Shown piece by piece: positions 45,029 through 53,361 of a DNA stretch of 64,000 nt. The DNA is from Flavimaricola sp. (GTDB lineage Bacteria; Pseudomonadota; Alphaproteobacteria; Rhodobacterales; Rhodobacteraceae). The translations under genes were made by a program, and so were the position numbers. The stretch's first letter is position 1, and the number at the start of each line of letters is the position of its first letter. A model generated the notes under the pieces. That model was not told the origin of the DNA. It was given only the letters and a program-made list of their open reading frames with translations, and searched no databases. The stretch spans positions 45,676 to 109,675 of the forward strand of contig JAQWWH010000090.1 of NCBI GenBank assembly GCA_029255105.1, in the 5' to 3' direction.

Positions 45029-46155
45029 CAGAAGGCCAGCCCGCGCACGACGTCTTCGCGCACCTCGATGCCCAGGCCGGGACCGGTTGGCGGATAGGCC
45101 CAGCCGTCGGTGTGCCACAGCTTTTCGGTGACGATGTCGTCCTGAACGGTGACGGGAAAGGGTTTGTATTCAAAGATTTCCGCATTCGGCGAGGCCAGGG
45201 ACAGATGCAGAGAGGCCGCCGTGGTGATCGCCGTCGACCACGCATGGGCGTTAATGACCTTGCCATGCTGGGTACACAGGGCGTCGACCCGGCGGAACCC
45301 GGTGATCCCTTCGACCCGGGCGGGGTCAACGCCATAGACCTCGATGGCCTGAATGAACTCCATCTGGCGGCGATACCCGGCCTCGGTAAACTCCCGCTCG
45401 CCCGACGCAAGGCGGACCGAGGTATTGGCGGCCAGCTTGCGGTAGCCCGCATCGTCCGTGGGATAAAGCGGCTCTTCGTACCAGCCGATCCGGTACTCTC
45501 CCATCCGGTTGGCAACGCTGATGGCCGTATCGGCGTCCCAGCGGACACCATTGCCGATATCGACAAGGATCTCAGCCTCATCGCCAAGTGCTGCCCGAAG
45601 TGAGCGGATGAAGGACACATCCGTGTCGGGGTCACCGCCGATGTTGCTTTCGCCCTTTTTGGCGAATCCCAGTTTGCAGGACCGGAAACCGGCCTCAAAG
45701 AACCCGACAACCTCGGCCACGCAGGCAGCTTCGCCCTTCTTGTTCACGTGTGAGGATGCATTGGCGAGCAGCCGGTCATGCTGCAACCCACCGAACAACT
45801 GGTACAAGGGCTGGCCCGCGACCTTTCCCCGGATATCCCAAAGCGCCATATCGATGCCCGAGATCGCGAGCGAAGCAATGCCCCCCTCACCGTACCAAAA
45901 GACGTGGCGGCGCATCTTTTCCCAAGCGGCATCAATATCTTCCGCGATGTCGCCCTGAAGCAGGGGAAGGAACCCGTCGGCGATGATCGTGGCGACGGCC
46001 TTGCAGGCCTCGGGCCACATGGCGATGCATTCGCCCCAGCCGACAACGCCGTCCGAGGTTTCGACACGGACAAGAACAGTGCGACGGATCGTGCCGAAAT
46101 CATTGGGGTCTGGGTATTGGATCGGGATAGGCTCGATCCGGGCGATCTTGGTCAT
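45028..46155 (-). CDS. enolase-superfamily sugar-acid dehydratase (mandelate racemase/muconate lactonising type)
   Basis: 375 residues. N-terminal capping domain (VGWGECIAMWPEA; GGIASLAISGIDMALWDIRGKVAGQPLYQLFGG), then a TIM barrel. Metal ligands fit Asp of ILVDIGNGVRW, Glu of GWYEEPLYP and Glu of RLASGERE; KLGFAKKG provides the second-strand Lys region and INAHAWSTAI supplies a conserved His. The family includes rhamnonate, fuconate, galactonate and related dehydratases. First gene of the sugar operon, ATG 46155 with a GGGAG site, directly after the operator region. Likely dehydrates an aldonate made from the imported sugar. Confidence 0.9.
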   Translation of the reverse strand: MTKIARIEPIPIQYPDPNDFGTIRRTVLVRVETSDGVVGWGECIAMWPEACKAVATIIADGFLPLLQGDIAEDIDAAWEKMRRHVFWYGEGGIASLAISGIDMALWDIRGKVAGQPLYQLFGGLQHDRLLANASSHVNKKGEAACVAEVVGFFEAGFRSCKLGFAKKGESNIGGDPDTDVSFIRSLRAALGDEAEILVDIGNGVRWDADTAISVANRMGEYRIGWYEEPLYPTDDAGYRKLAANTSVRLASGEREFTEAGYRRQMEFIQAIEVYGVDPARVEGITGFRRVDALCTQHGKVINAHAWSTAITTAASLHLSLASPNAEIFEYKPFPVTVQDDIVTEKLWHTDGWAYPPTGPGLGIEVREDVVRGLAF

Positions 46156-46218
46156 ATGTGCTCCCTGCCGCTCGGTGCGTTTCCCTTTGACAGGACCTCC
46201 AACGCGCCTTACGACTCA

Positions 46219-46235
46219 AATTGGTCAGGCCAATT
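46219..46235. promoter_or_regulatory. 17-bp palindrome, likely GntR operator
   Basis: AATTGG-TCAGG-CCAATT is a perfect 6-bp inverted repeat with a 5-base centre. The core TGGTCAGGCCA differs by one position from the FadR-type TGGT-N3-ACCA pattern. It lies in the 111-bp divergent promoter region between the dehydratase (start 46155) and the SDR gene (start 46267), so one site could control both transcripts through the operon's GntR regulator. Confidence 0.65.
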
Positions 46236-46266
46236 AACAACGCTACCAACCGAAAGGTCAAGTCTC

Positions 46267-47025
46267 ATGTTCAACCTCGCGCCAATTCCCGTCCCGGACC
46301 TTAGCGGCCGGACGATCCTTGTGACCGGGGCAGGCCGGGGCATCGGGGCGGCACTGGTCCACACTTTGGTCGAGCATGGGGCGACAGTGTTTGCCGGGTT
46401 CTACGGAGCCGCCGATATGGGCGCACTTGCCGGCTCCATCACCCTGCCCCTCGATGTTACCAGCCAGTCCAACGTTGACGCGGCCATCCAGAAGGTAACG
46501 AGCTTTGGGGGGCGGCTTGATGTTCTGGTGAACAACGCGGGCATCATCACCCCGATCGGGCACCTGTCCGACCTGCCCTCGGATGCGCTGCGACCGGCGT
46601 TCAATGTCAATGTCATCGGGTTGCACCGGATGACCGTCGCCGCCCTGCCCCTGTTGCGCGAGAGCAAGGGGATGATCGTGAACGCGGGCACAGGTGCAGC
46701 CACCCAACCGATGGAGGGGTGGACGGCCTACTGCAGTTCAAAGGCAGGCGCCCGGATGATGACCCAGATGATGGCAATGGAACTGGCAAGCGACGGCATT
46801 CTTGCCCGGTTCATCGGCATTCCGCCAACCGATACCGCCATGCAGGGCGAGATCCGGCAGGCCGGCCTCAATCCGATCAGCCAGATCGCGCAGGAGGACC
46901 TTGTCGACCCCATGGTTCCAGCCTCGGTCATGGCCTGGCTCTGCTCTGCTCAGGCGCGCCAGTTGGAGGAGGTTATCCTAGATGTCAGGCAGCCGCCGTT
47001 CCCCGCCATGATGTCGGTCGGATAG
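46267..47025 (+). CDS. SDR-family NAD(P)-dependent dehydrogenase
   Basis: 252 residues, classical SDR. Cofactor motif TGAGRGIG (ILVTGAGRGIGAAL), NNAG (VLVNNAGIITP), and the YxxxK catalytic pair in AYCSSKAGA; the catalytic Ser/Thr position sits in the GTGAATQP stretch. Start ATG 46267 with AAAGGTC; divergent from the dehydratase operon and probably co-regulated through the shared palindrome. A plausible role is oxidation of the imported sugar to its lactone, the step before a dehydratase, as in non-phosphorylating rhamnose catabolism. Confidence 0.9.
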   Translation: MFNLAPIPVPDLSGRTILVTGAGRGIGAALVHTLVEHGATVFAGFYGAADMGALAGSITLPLDVTSQSNVDAAIQKVTSFGGRLDVLVNNAGIITPIGHLSDLPSDALRPAFNVNVIGLHRMTVAALPLLRESKGMIVNAGTGAATQPMEGWTAYCSSKAGARMMTQMMAMELASDGILARFIGIPPTDTAMQGEIRQAGLNPISQIAQEDLVDPMVPASVMAWLCSAQARQLEEVILDVRQPPFPAMMSVG

Positions 47026-47084
47026 CGCTGGACTCTGTGCAGTGGTCGGGCGACCAAGGGGTCCTACAGCTTTGGCAGGGCCTG

Positions 47085-47795
47085 ATGCAAAAACGCGAAG
47101 ACCCTTTGGATCCGTTCGAACCTGCAATCACAGCCTGGCCGCTGGCGCTTTTGCGTATTGCCCTTCGGCTTGCTGCGCTGGTGCTCATTGTTGTGGGTGT
47201 CCATTGGACCCTGACCTGGCTGGATGAGCGGACGCATGTGATTGGCGCAAGCCAGGGCCTTGCCCTTGGGATCATCGTGCTGATGCTGGTGGCCTATGCC
47301 CTGATGATCGCCCTGCCGTTTGTGCCGGGGATCGAGATCGGGATCGCGCTGATGATGCTGCAAGGCGGCTCGATCGCCCCGTTCGTCTATCTGGCCACCA
47401 TTGTCGGGCTATTCACCGCCTATACCGCCGGAACGGTCCTGCCCTATCGCAGTCTGCACCGCCTCGCCGCAGACCTGCGCCTTTCCCCCCTGTGCCGGAT
47501 GCTAGAGCGTATCGCTGTTCTGTCGCCCGAAGAACGGCTGGTTGCCTTGCAAGCCCGGTTGCCAAGCAGGCTTGGCGGGTTTGCGACGCGGCATCGCTAT
47601 ATCCTGCTTGGCCTTTTGGTGAATGTTCCGGGCAATGGGGTTGTCGGCGGCGGTGGCGGGCTGTGTCTGATGGCGGGCATAAGCCGGCTGTACGAGCCTG
47701 TCAGAACAGCCGCCCTGCTGGCCGTCGCTGTCGCTCCGGTCCCGCTGATTGTCTGGCTTGTCGACCGACCGCCCCTTGGTTTTTTGCCGGGCTAA
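47085..47795 (+). CDS. membrane protein of unknown function, weakly VTT/DedA-like
   Basis: 236 residues from ATG 47085 with several hydrophobic segments: ALLRIALRLAALVLIVVGV, GLALGIIVLMLVAYALMIAL and the GIEIGIALMMLQGGSIAPFVYLATIVGLFTAY stretch, then a cytoplasmic charged helix region and two further C-terminal hydrophobic segments. The LPFVPGIEIG...GG..A....G....Y..G pattern resembles the core of VTT (DedA/TVP38) proteins, but the match is weak. A 59-bp gap follows the SDR gene. It converges on the CIA30 gene with a 4-bp overlap. Confidence 0.7.
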   Translation: MQKREDPLDPFEPAITAWPLALLRIALRLAALVLIVVGVHWTLTWLDERTHVIGASQGLALGIIVLMLVAYALMIALPFVPGIEIGIALMMLQGGSIAPFVYLATIVGLFTAYTAGTVLPYRSLHRLAADLRLSPLCRMLERIAVLSPEERLVALQARLPSRLGGFATRHRYILLGLLVNVPGNGVVGGGGGLCLMAGISRLYEPVRTAALLAVAVAPVPLIVWLVDRPPLGFLPG

Positions 47796-48310
47796 ACGAG
47801 GCGGATCGACCGAGTTGCAAGATCGGCATGGAAGGCGCGCCCGATGGCGACAAACCCGATCCTGCGCAGGGTTTTGGGGTCAAACGGGGCGTCAAGCCGA
47901 TGGGCTTCGAACCCGGCAAAGGGCAAGGTGATCCTTTGCCATTCCGGCCCCACGTCAAAGCTGTGACGGTAGGATTGCCATGGCCGGGTGACAGCATTGG
48001 TGCGCAGGTGCAGGTTGTAGGTCTGTGCCGGTCCGCAGGCGTCAAAGGCGATGGCCGACCAGCCGCTGGCATCAAAAGGCCTGCCATCAGGCTCCAGATC
48101 CAGCGCCAGCTGCAAAAATCCACCGTTATTGGCGAGGCTCACCTCCCCTTCAAGGCGCAGTGCGGGCTGTCCGGCCACGTCCGCGCGGGTCATGCGCCCC
48201 TGTGACAGCCCGCCCATCACGCCGTCTGACAACATCTCCCACCTTGTACCCCTTGGGGTCAAAGGGTGGGGCAAGGACATATCGTCGATAAGGGCTGGTG
48301 CGTTTGTCAT
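47792..48310 (-). CDS. CIA30 family protein
   Basis: 172 residues. Bacterial homologue of complex I intermediate-associated protein 30 (NDUFAF1). Hallmarks are the WEMLSDGVMGGLSQG start (W....D.VMGG.S.G), LEGEVSLANNGGFLQL, the YNLHLRTNAVTRPWQSYRHSF strand region and the FVAIGRAFHADLATRSIRLV end. Role in bacteria is uncertain; possibly assembly of respiratory complexes. Adjacent genes do not clarify it. Confidence 0.85.
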   Translation of the reverse strand: MTNAPALIDDMSLPHPLTPRGTRWEMLSDGVMGGLSQGRMTRADVAGQPALRLEGEVSLANNGGFLQLALDLEPDGRPFDASGWSAIAFDACGPAQTYNLHLRTNAVTRPWQSYRHSFDVGPEWQRITLPFAGFEAHRLDAPFDPKTLRRIGFVAIGRAFHADLATRSIRLV

Positions 48311-48461
48311 CCATGGGACCTATGTGGGGCGACCCTCGGGGGCAAGGGGCGCTGGCATCCAGCGGATCAGCCTGCACCGTTTTCGCCAGACATCTGCTTG
48401 ACCTTGCCGACTGCTCCGGCGCAGCATCCCGCCAATTGCAAACAGGGGGAGGCAACGGGCC

Positions 48462-49442
48462 ATGCAGGTTCTTATTATCGGTGCAGCAGGCATGATCGGG
48501 CGCAAGGTCAGCGAAGCGATTGCCAAGACGGGCACCTTGGGCGACCGCCCTGTCACAGCGCTGAAGCTGGCCGATGTCGTCGCACCAACCGCGCCTGCGG
48601 GCTTTTCCGGAACCGTCGAAACGCTGGCCGTCGACATTGGTGACCCGGCCACCGCCCCTGCCCTGATCGCAAGCCGCCCCGATGTCGTTATTATTCTGGC
48701 AGCAATCGTCTCGGGCGAGGCCGAGGCGGACTTTGACAAAGGGTATCGGATCAACCTTGATGGCACCCGCTGGCTGCTTGACGCCATCCGGACGCAGGGC
48801 GATGGCTATTGCCCCCGCGTCGTCTTTTCCTCGTCCGCGGCCGTCTTTGGCCGGCCCTTCCCCGACCAGATCAGCGACGATTTCCACCTGACCCCGCTGA
48901 CCAGCTACGGCACCCAGAAAGCCATCGGGGAGTTGCTGGTGTCCGACTATTCCCGGCGCGGGTTCCTTGACGGCGTCTCATTGCGGCTACCGACCATCTG
49001 CATCCGGCCGGGCAAGCCCAACCTTGCCGCGTCCAGCTTTTACTCTGGCATCCTGCGAGAGCCTTTGGCAGGCCTCGCGGCTAAGCTGCCGGTCCCGACC
49101 TCAACCCGGCACTGGTTTGCCAGCCCAAGGGCGGCTGTCGGTTTTGTCCTTCATGCGGCCACGATGGACACCGGCCCTATCGGGCCGAACCGGGCTTTGA
49201 CCATGCCGGGCTTGTCGGCAACGGTCGGTGACCAGATCGAGGCGCTGCGCCGTGTTGCGGGCGATGCGGCTGTCGCGCTGATCGAACCGGCAGAAGACCC
49301 CGCCGTGGCGGCCATCGTCGGTGGCTGGGCGCAGGATTTTGAGGCCAAGCGCGCGACTGATCTGGGGTTCAAGGCGGAGGCAAGTTTTGACGAGATCATC
49401 CGTATTCATATTGAGGACGAGCTTGGCGGATCACTGGGTTAA
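48462..49442 (+). CDS. denD: D-erythronate dehydrogenase-like NAD-dependent epimerase/dehydratase
   Basis: 326 residues, extended SDR. NAD motif GAAGMIG at 7-13, IILAAIVSGEAEADFDKGYRINLDGTRWLL, active-site SSAAVFGRP and YGTQK (YxxxK). The sequence closely resembles DenD, which oxidises D-erythronate at C2 in tetronate catabolism. Start ATG 48462 has a strong AGGGGGAGG. No denK/otnC-type partner is seen nearby, so the pathway role is inferred from similarity only. Converges on the next gene with overlapping stop codons. Confidence 0.82.
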   Translation: MQVLIIGAAGMIGRKVSEAIAKTGTLGDRPVTALKLADVVAPTAPAGFSGTVETLAVDIGDPATAPALIASRPDVVIILAAIVSGEAEADFDKGYRINLDGTRWLLDAIRTQGDGYCPRVVFSSSAAVFGRPFPDQISDDFHLTPLTSYGTQKAIGELLVSDYSRRGFLDGVSLRLPTICIRPGKPNLAASSFYSGILREPLAGLAAKLPVPTSTRHWFASPRAAVGFVLHAATMDTGPIGPNRALTMPGLSATVGDQIEALRRVAGDAAVALIEPAEDPAVAAIVGGWAQDFEAKRATDLGFKAEASFDEIIRIHIEDELGGSLG

Positions 49443-50152
49443 TCAAGGGTCGCGTCAGCCGTGACCCGGAACCGGGCCCGGATCGGAAGGTGATCCGACG
49501 CCCGGCGCACCTCTTCGCCGTCGATGACAGAGCTGTCTTCCAGTGTCAGGTCGGCACTGTGGAACATCCTGTCAAAGCGGAACAGGGGCCAGCGGGTGGG
49601 AAAGCTGGCGGGCATGCGAACCTCTGACAGGGCGGATCGCAACGGCGCAAGGCTGCCGGGCCGGTCCCCGGCAGCGTTGAAGTCCCCCGCCACGATGGCC
49701 CGCCCCTCCGGTCCCTGCCGGGCCTGATCCGCCAGCACCCCCGCCTGACTGCGACGGTTGCGCCCGACAAGGCCAAGATGCGCCCCGATAAAGCGCAAGG
49801 GTCCGATCGGCGTGTCGAGGTCGGCGACATAGGCCCCGCGTGGTTCCAGCCCCGGCAAGGGAATGTCAAAGACCGCAAGCATCTGGATGGGCGGGCGCAG
49901 CAAAAGCATGTTGCCGTGCCACCCCAACCCCGGCGAGGTTGGCGACACATCCACGGCGACAAGGCCCGTCGCGGCGGTAATTTCGGCCCGGGTAAAGATC
50001 GCCTTGCGGCCCTGAAACCGGAAATCCGCCTCTTGCAAGGCTACAATGTCCGCCCCGAACCCTGATATGACCGACAGGATGCGGCCCGGATCACGCTTGC
50101 CGTCCCGGCCAATGGCCTTGCGGATGTTATAGCTTGCGACGGTCAGGTGCAT
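49439..50152 (-). CDS. endonuclease/exonuclease/phosphatase family protein
   Basis: 237 residues from ATG 50152 (MHLTVASYNIRKAIGRDGKRDP). DNase I-like fold with the family motifs ASYNIRKAIG (Asn), VALQEAD (metal-binding Glu), RGAYVADLDTPIGPLRFIGAHLGL (His), VAGDFNA (Asp, Asn) and RRASDHLPIRA (Asp-His). Members are nucleases or phosphodiesterases; substrate unknown. No signal peptide. Lies 38 bp downstream of the DUF2165 gene. Confidence 0.85.
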   Translation of the reverse strand: MHLTVASYNIRKAIGRDGKRDPGRILSVISGFGADIVALQEADFRFQGRKAIFTRAEITAATGLVAVDVSPTSPGLGWHGNMLLLRPPIQMLAVFDIPLPGLEPRGAYVADLDTPIGPLRFIGAHLGLVGRNRRSQAGVLADQARQGPEGRAIVAGDFNAAGDRPGSLAPLRSALSEVRMPASFPTRWPLFRFDRMFHSADLTLEDSSVIDGEEVRRASDHLPIRARFRVTADATLD

Positions 50153-50190
50153 GGTCGTGGCCGGGCCCTTTGTGGCAGAGGTCTGGTGGC

Positions 50191-50682
50191 CTAACCCGGC
50201 AGAACCAGTACCAGAACGACCAGGCTGCCCCAGATCGCCAGCAGGAAATGCGTCGTCTGCGACCCCAGATGACAGTACCAATAGCAGAAGTAATCGCCCC
50301 CGATAAGGAACCCCGCCCAGTTGGTCACAAAGGCCAGCGCTCCAAGGGCTGCGATGGTGCGCGCCAGCACAGGATCGACCGCCCCAAGTAGGGCTGCCAT
50401 CAGCAAGACTGCCCCAATCGAAAGGAGGGTTGCCGCCAAAGTCTCCCAAACGACGATGAGAGCAAAAAGAGCCCTGATGATCCTTGGATCGTTGATCCGC
50501 CGATGCGCGACCTTGGCATAATCATCGGGATAGGCCTGCGCCATCAAGTCAAACTGGATAACCATGCGCACCGCCTCGATGTTCAGGTCCGGATAGCGCC
50601 AGTTGTCCAGAGCCCCGCGTACCATCCATGCGCCGATACTGGCCGTCAGTACCGCCTGTGCAAATAGGATCAACCCGTCCAT
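50191..50682 (-). CDS. DUF2165 family small membrane protein
   Basis: 163 residues with four hydrophobic segments: ILFAQAVLTASIGAWMVRGALDNW, IRALFALIVVWETLAATLLSIGAVLL, IAALGALAFVTNWAGFLIGGDYF and LLAIWGSLVVLVLVLPG. The WNYRYPDxN and GGDYFCYW stretches are conserved in DUF2165 proteins. Function unknown. Downstream of kefC-kefF on the same strand, 51 bp after the kefC stop. Confidence 0.82.
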   Translation of the reverse strand: MDGLILFAQAVLTASIGAWMVRGALDNWRYPDLNIEAVRMVIQFDLMAQAYPDDYAKVAHRRINDPRIIRALFALIVVWETLAATLLSIGAVLLMAALLGAVDPVLARTIAALGALAFVTNWAGFLIGGDYFCYWYCHLGSQTTHFLLAIWGSLVVLVLVLPG

Positions 50683-50733
50683 CGCAACCGCCGTCCCTGC
50701 CCCTCGCCTATGCCGCCCTATCGAACCCCGGTC

Positions 50734-52680
50734 CTAGGCGGCGTCGTCTGCATCCGCGTCCCGGGCGGCACCCAACCTTGCCGGTCTGCCGACAGGCGGC
50801 ATCCAGCCTCTTTCAGAGCGAATGCCAAAGCCGATCCTGCCCTTCTTCATCTCGGCCTCCTGCGCCTCCATCATTTCGCGGGCGCGGGCAACGTAGGCTT
50901 CGTTTTCGGCGGCTGGAATGTCCGGGTCATAAACCTCGGCCAACTCTTGCAAGGCCTTTCTGTCGGCCGCCTCAAAGTCCTTGACCAGCTTTTCAGCGTC
51001 AAAGGGGTGCATGCCCAGCGCCTCGAGGGCAGAGCGACCGGTGCGGACACCCCCGTCAAAGGTTTCGCGGATGATGTCGCGGCAACCGGCTGCATAAATC
51101 TCGTAGACATGATCCCGATCCCGCGCTCTTGCGACGATGTGGACATGGGGATGATTGCTGTGAACGTAGTGCACCAGCTGGGTGATCTTTTCCCGGTCAT
51201 CAATCGCGATGACAATCAGTTTCGCCTCATCGATCCCGGCCGAATGCAGAAGGTCTGGTCGGGTGGCATCGCCAAAGAAAGCCTGAAAGCCAAATTTGCG
51301 GATCATGTCGAGTTGCGCGGAACTGTGGTCCAATACGACCGTCGAATGGCCCGCGGACCGGAGGATGCGGTTGACGATGCCACCGAACCGGCCGTGGCCC
51401 GCAATGATCGCCACGCCCTTTTCGTCGATGTGATCCGCCTCACGGTCCTGAATTTCAGAGTATTTCTTGGCGATGATCCGGTCATAAAGAATGAACAGGA
51501 CAGGCGTAAGAAGCATCGACAACGCCACGACGAGCAAGAGCTGGTCCGACACCGCCGCTGGGATCACCCCGTTGGCCACCGTAAACGACAAGAGCACAAA
51601 GCCAAACTCGCCCGCCTGCGCCAACCCAAGCGCAAACAGCCATCGGTCGCCACCGCCGATCTTGAAGATGACCCCAAGCGCGTAAAGCACAGCGACCTTC
51701 AGCGCGATCAGCCCAATCGTGAGCCCAAGGACGGTTCCGAAACTGCCAAATAGAAGGCCAAAGTTTATGCCAGCACCCACCGTCATAAAGAACAGACCTA
51801 GCAAGAGCCCTTTGAACGGTTCGATATCACTTTCCAATTCGTGCCGGTATTCGCTGTTGGCCAGAACCACGCCTGCAATGAAGGTGCCCAGCGCAGGGGA
51901 TAGTCCGACAAAGGTCATCAGAAGGGCGATCCCGATGACGATGGTCAGGGCGGTCGCCACGAAGAGTTCGCGCAGCTTGGCCGCCGCGATGAAGCGGAAG
52001 ATCGGGCTGGTCAGGTAGTTCCCCGCAAGAATGACAGCGGCCACCGCCCCAAGTGTCACCAGCGCCCGTTGCCACCCTTCCAGCGTTTCGATGAACAAGG
52101 GGCCGGCAGAGTGGTCGCCCCCTTCAGCCCCGTGGGCGGCGACGGCATGCGTCGCCTCGAGCAGTTCGGGAAGGGCCAGCAAGGGGATCAGCGCCAGCAT
52201 CGGGATCACGGCGATGTCCTGAAACAGCAGGACCGAAAAGCTGCCCTGCCCGCCATCGCTTTTCATCAGGCCCTTTTCCCCAAGGGTTTGCAGGACGATG
52301 GCGGTTGATGACAGAGACAGGACGAGACCAATGGCCAACGCAATGCTCCATCCCTGACCCATGACAAGGGCGGCCGCCATGACCAGAAGGGCCGTCACGA
52401 CCACCTGCAAGCCACCCAGTCCCAAAAGCCTGTTGCGCATTTGCCAAAGCAGTTTCGGCTCAAGCTCCAGCCCGACAAGGAACAGCATCATGACAACGCC
52501 AAATTCGGCAAAGTGCTGAAGGCTGACCACATCGACATGCAGCGCGGCGAGAAGCGGCGATATCGCGATGCCCGCGATCAGGTAGCCAAGGACGGACCCA
52601 AGGCCCAGCCGTGTCGCGATTGGTACCGCCAGAACGCCAGCCACCAGAAAGACAAAGGCAAGCAGCAGAAATCCGGTCAT
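50734..52680 (-). CDS. kefC: KefC-type glutathione-regulated potassium efflux protein
   Basis: 648 residues. N-terminal CPA2 Na+/H+ exchanger domain of about 12 membrane helices (residues 1-385), including FLVGLELEPKLLW, LSSTAIVLQTLGEKG and LLFQDIAVIPML. Then a cytoplasmic TrkA-N/RCK domain (VAIIAGHGRFGGIVNRILRSAGHSTVVLDHSSAQL) and a charged tail. Exchanges K+ for H+ to protect against electrophiles in the family. ATGA overlap with kefF supports the Kef assignment. Confidence 0.93.
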   Translation of the reverse strand: MTGFLLLAFVFLVAGVLAVPIATRLGLGSVLGYLIAGIAISPLLAALHVDVVSLQHFAEFGVVMMLFLVGLELEPKLLWQMRNRLLGLGGLQVVVTALLVMAAALVMGQGWSIALAIGLVLSLSSTAIVLQTLGEKGLMKSDGGQGSFSVLLFQDIAVIPMLALIPLLALPELLEATHAVAAHGAEGGDHSAGPLFIETLEGWQRALVTLGAVAAVILAGNYLTSPIFRFIAAAKLRELFVATALTIVIGIALLMTFVGLSPALGTFIAGVVLANSEYRHELESDIEPFKGLLLGLFFMTVGAGINFGLLFGSFGTVLGLTIGLIALKVAVLYALGVIFKIGGGDRWLFALGLAQAGEFGFVLLSFTVANGVIPAAVSDQLLLVVALSMLLTPVLFILYDRIIAKKYSEIQDREADHIDEKGVAIIAGHGRFGGIVNRILRSAGHSTVVLDHSSAQLDMIRKFGFQAFFGDATRPDLLHSAGIDEAKLIVIAIDDREKITQLVHYVHSNHPHVHIVARARDRDHVYEIYAAGCRDIIRETFDGGVRTGRSALEALGMHPFDAEKLVKDFEAADRKALQELAEVYDPDIPAAENEAYVARAREMMEAQEAEMKKGRIGFGIRSERGWMPPVGRPARLGAARDADADDAA

Positions 52681-53291
52681 TGAACGAGCCCCTTCCGAAG
52701 CGGGAGGCTGTCGTGAAAGACGGCCTTTGTCTGGCCTGCGACAGCCATGTCATAGTCTTCGTCACGCAGCGCCATAAGAAGGCGGCGATACCCCTCGACA
52801 TGCGGGCTGACGCGATCTTCCTTGGGGGCCCTGAGGGCCGCGTGCAAAACATAGGGCGGCAGATAGGCCATCTTGCAAAGCCGGGCCGTCTGTTCGAGAG
52901 GGGTCAGAAAGGTCTCAAGCGGGTAGTGCTGATATCCCTCGGGCTGATAGGCCTCTTCTGGGCCCGCCGTTGTGATCGCCAGCATCATGGACTTGCCTGC
53001 AAGCGCATCGCCACCGGTGCCATAGGCAAAGCCGTATTCAAGGACGAGATCCTCCCACTCCTTGATCAGGGACGGGGTAGAGTACCAGAACAGCGGGAAC
53101 TGGAACACCATGATATCGTGGTTGACCAGCCGCTCCTGCTCTTTGTCGATGTTGATATTGTGGCGGGGGTATTCGGCATAAAGGTCGACGAAGGTCACAC
53201 CCTCGATCGCCTGCGCCGCCGCCATCATGTCGCGGTTGACGTGGGAGTGTTTGTGCCCCGGGTGGGCGTAGTAGACGATCACACGTGCCAT
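52677..53291 (-). CDS. kefF: KefF/KefG-like NAD(P)H quinone reductase, ancillary to KefC
   Basis: 204 residues, flavodoxin-like fold. Start MARVIVYYAHPGHKHSHVNRDM, then FQFPLFWYSTPSLIKEWEDLVLEYGFAYGTGGDALAGKSMMLAITTAGPEEAY match the KefF/KefG/MdaB family FMN/FAD site. Needed for full KefC activity in enterobacteria and has quinone oxidoreductase activity. Coupled to kefC by an ATGA overlap. Confidence 0.9.
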   Translation of the reverse strand: MARVIVYYAHPGHKHSHVNRDMMAAAQAIEGVTFVDLYAEYPRHNINIDKEQERLVNHDIMVFQFPLFWYSTPSLIKEWEDLVLEYGFAYGTGGDALAGKSMMLAITTAGPEEAYQPEGYQHYPLETFLTPLEQTARLCKMAYLPPYVLHAALRAPKEDRVSPHVEGYRRLLMALRDEDYDMAVAGQTKAVFHDSLPLRKGLVQ

Positions 53292-53361
53292 TCAGTCCCC
53301 GTCTTCCCTCTTGTTGTCAGTTGAAGCTTAGCGGCTTGATCCTCAAGTGGGTAGCGACAAG

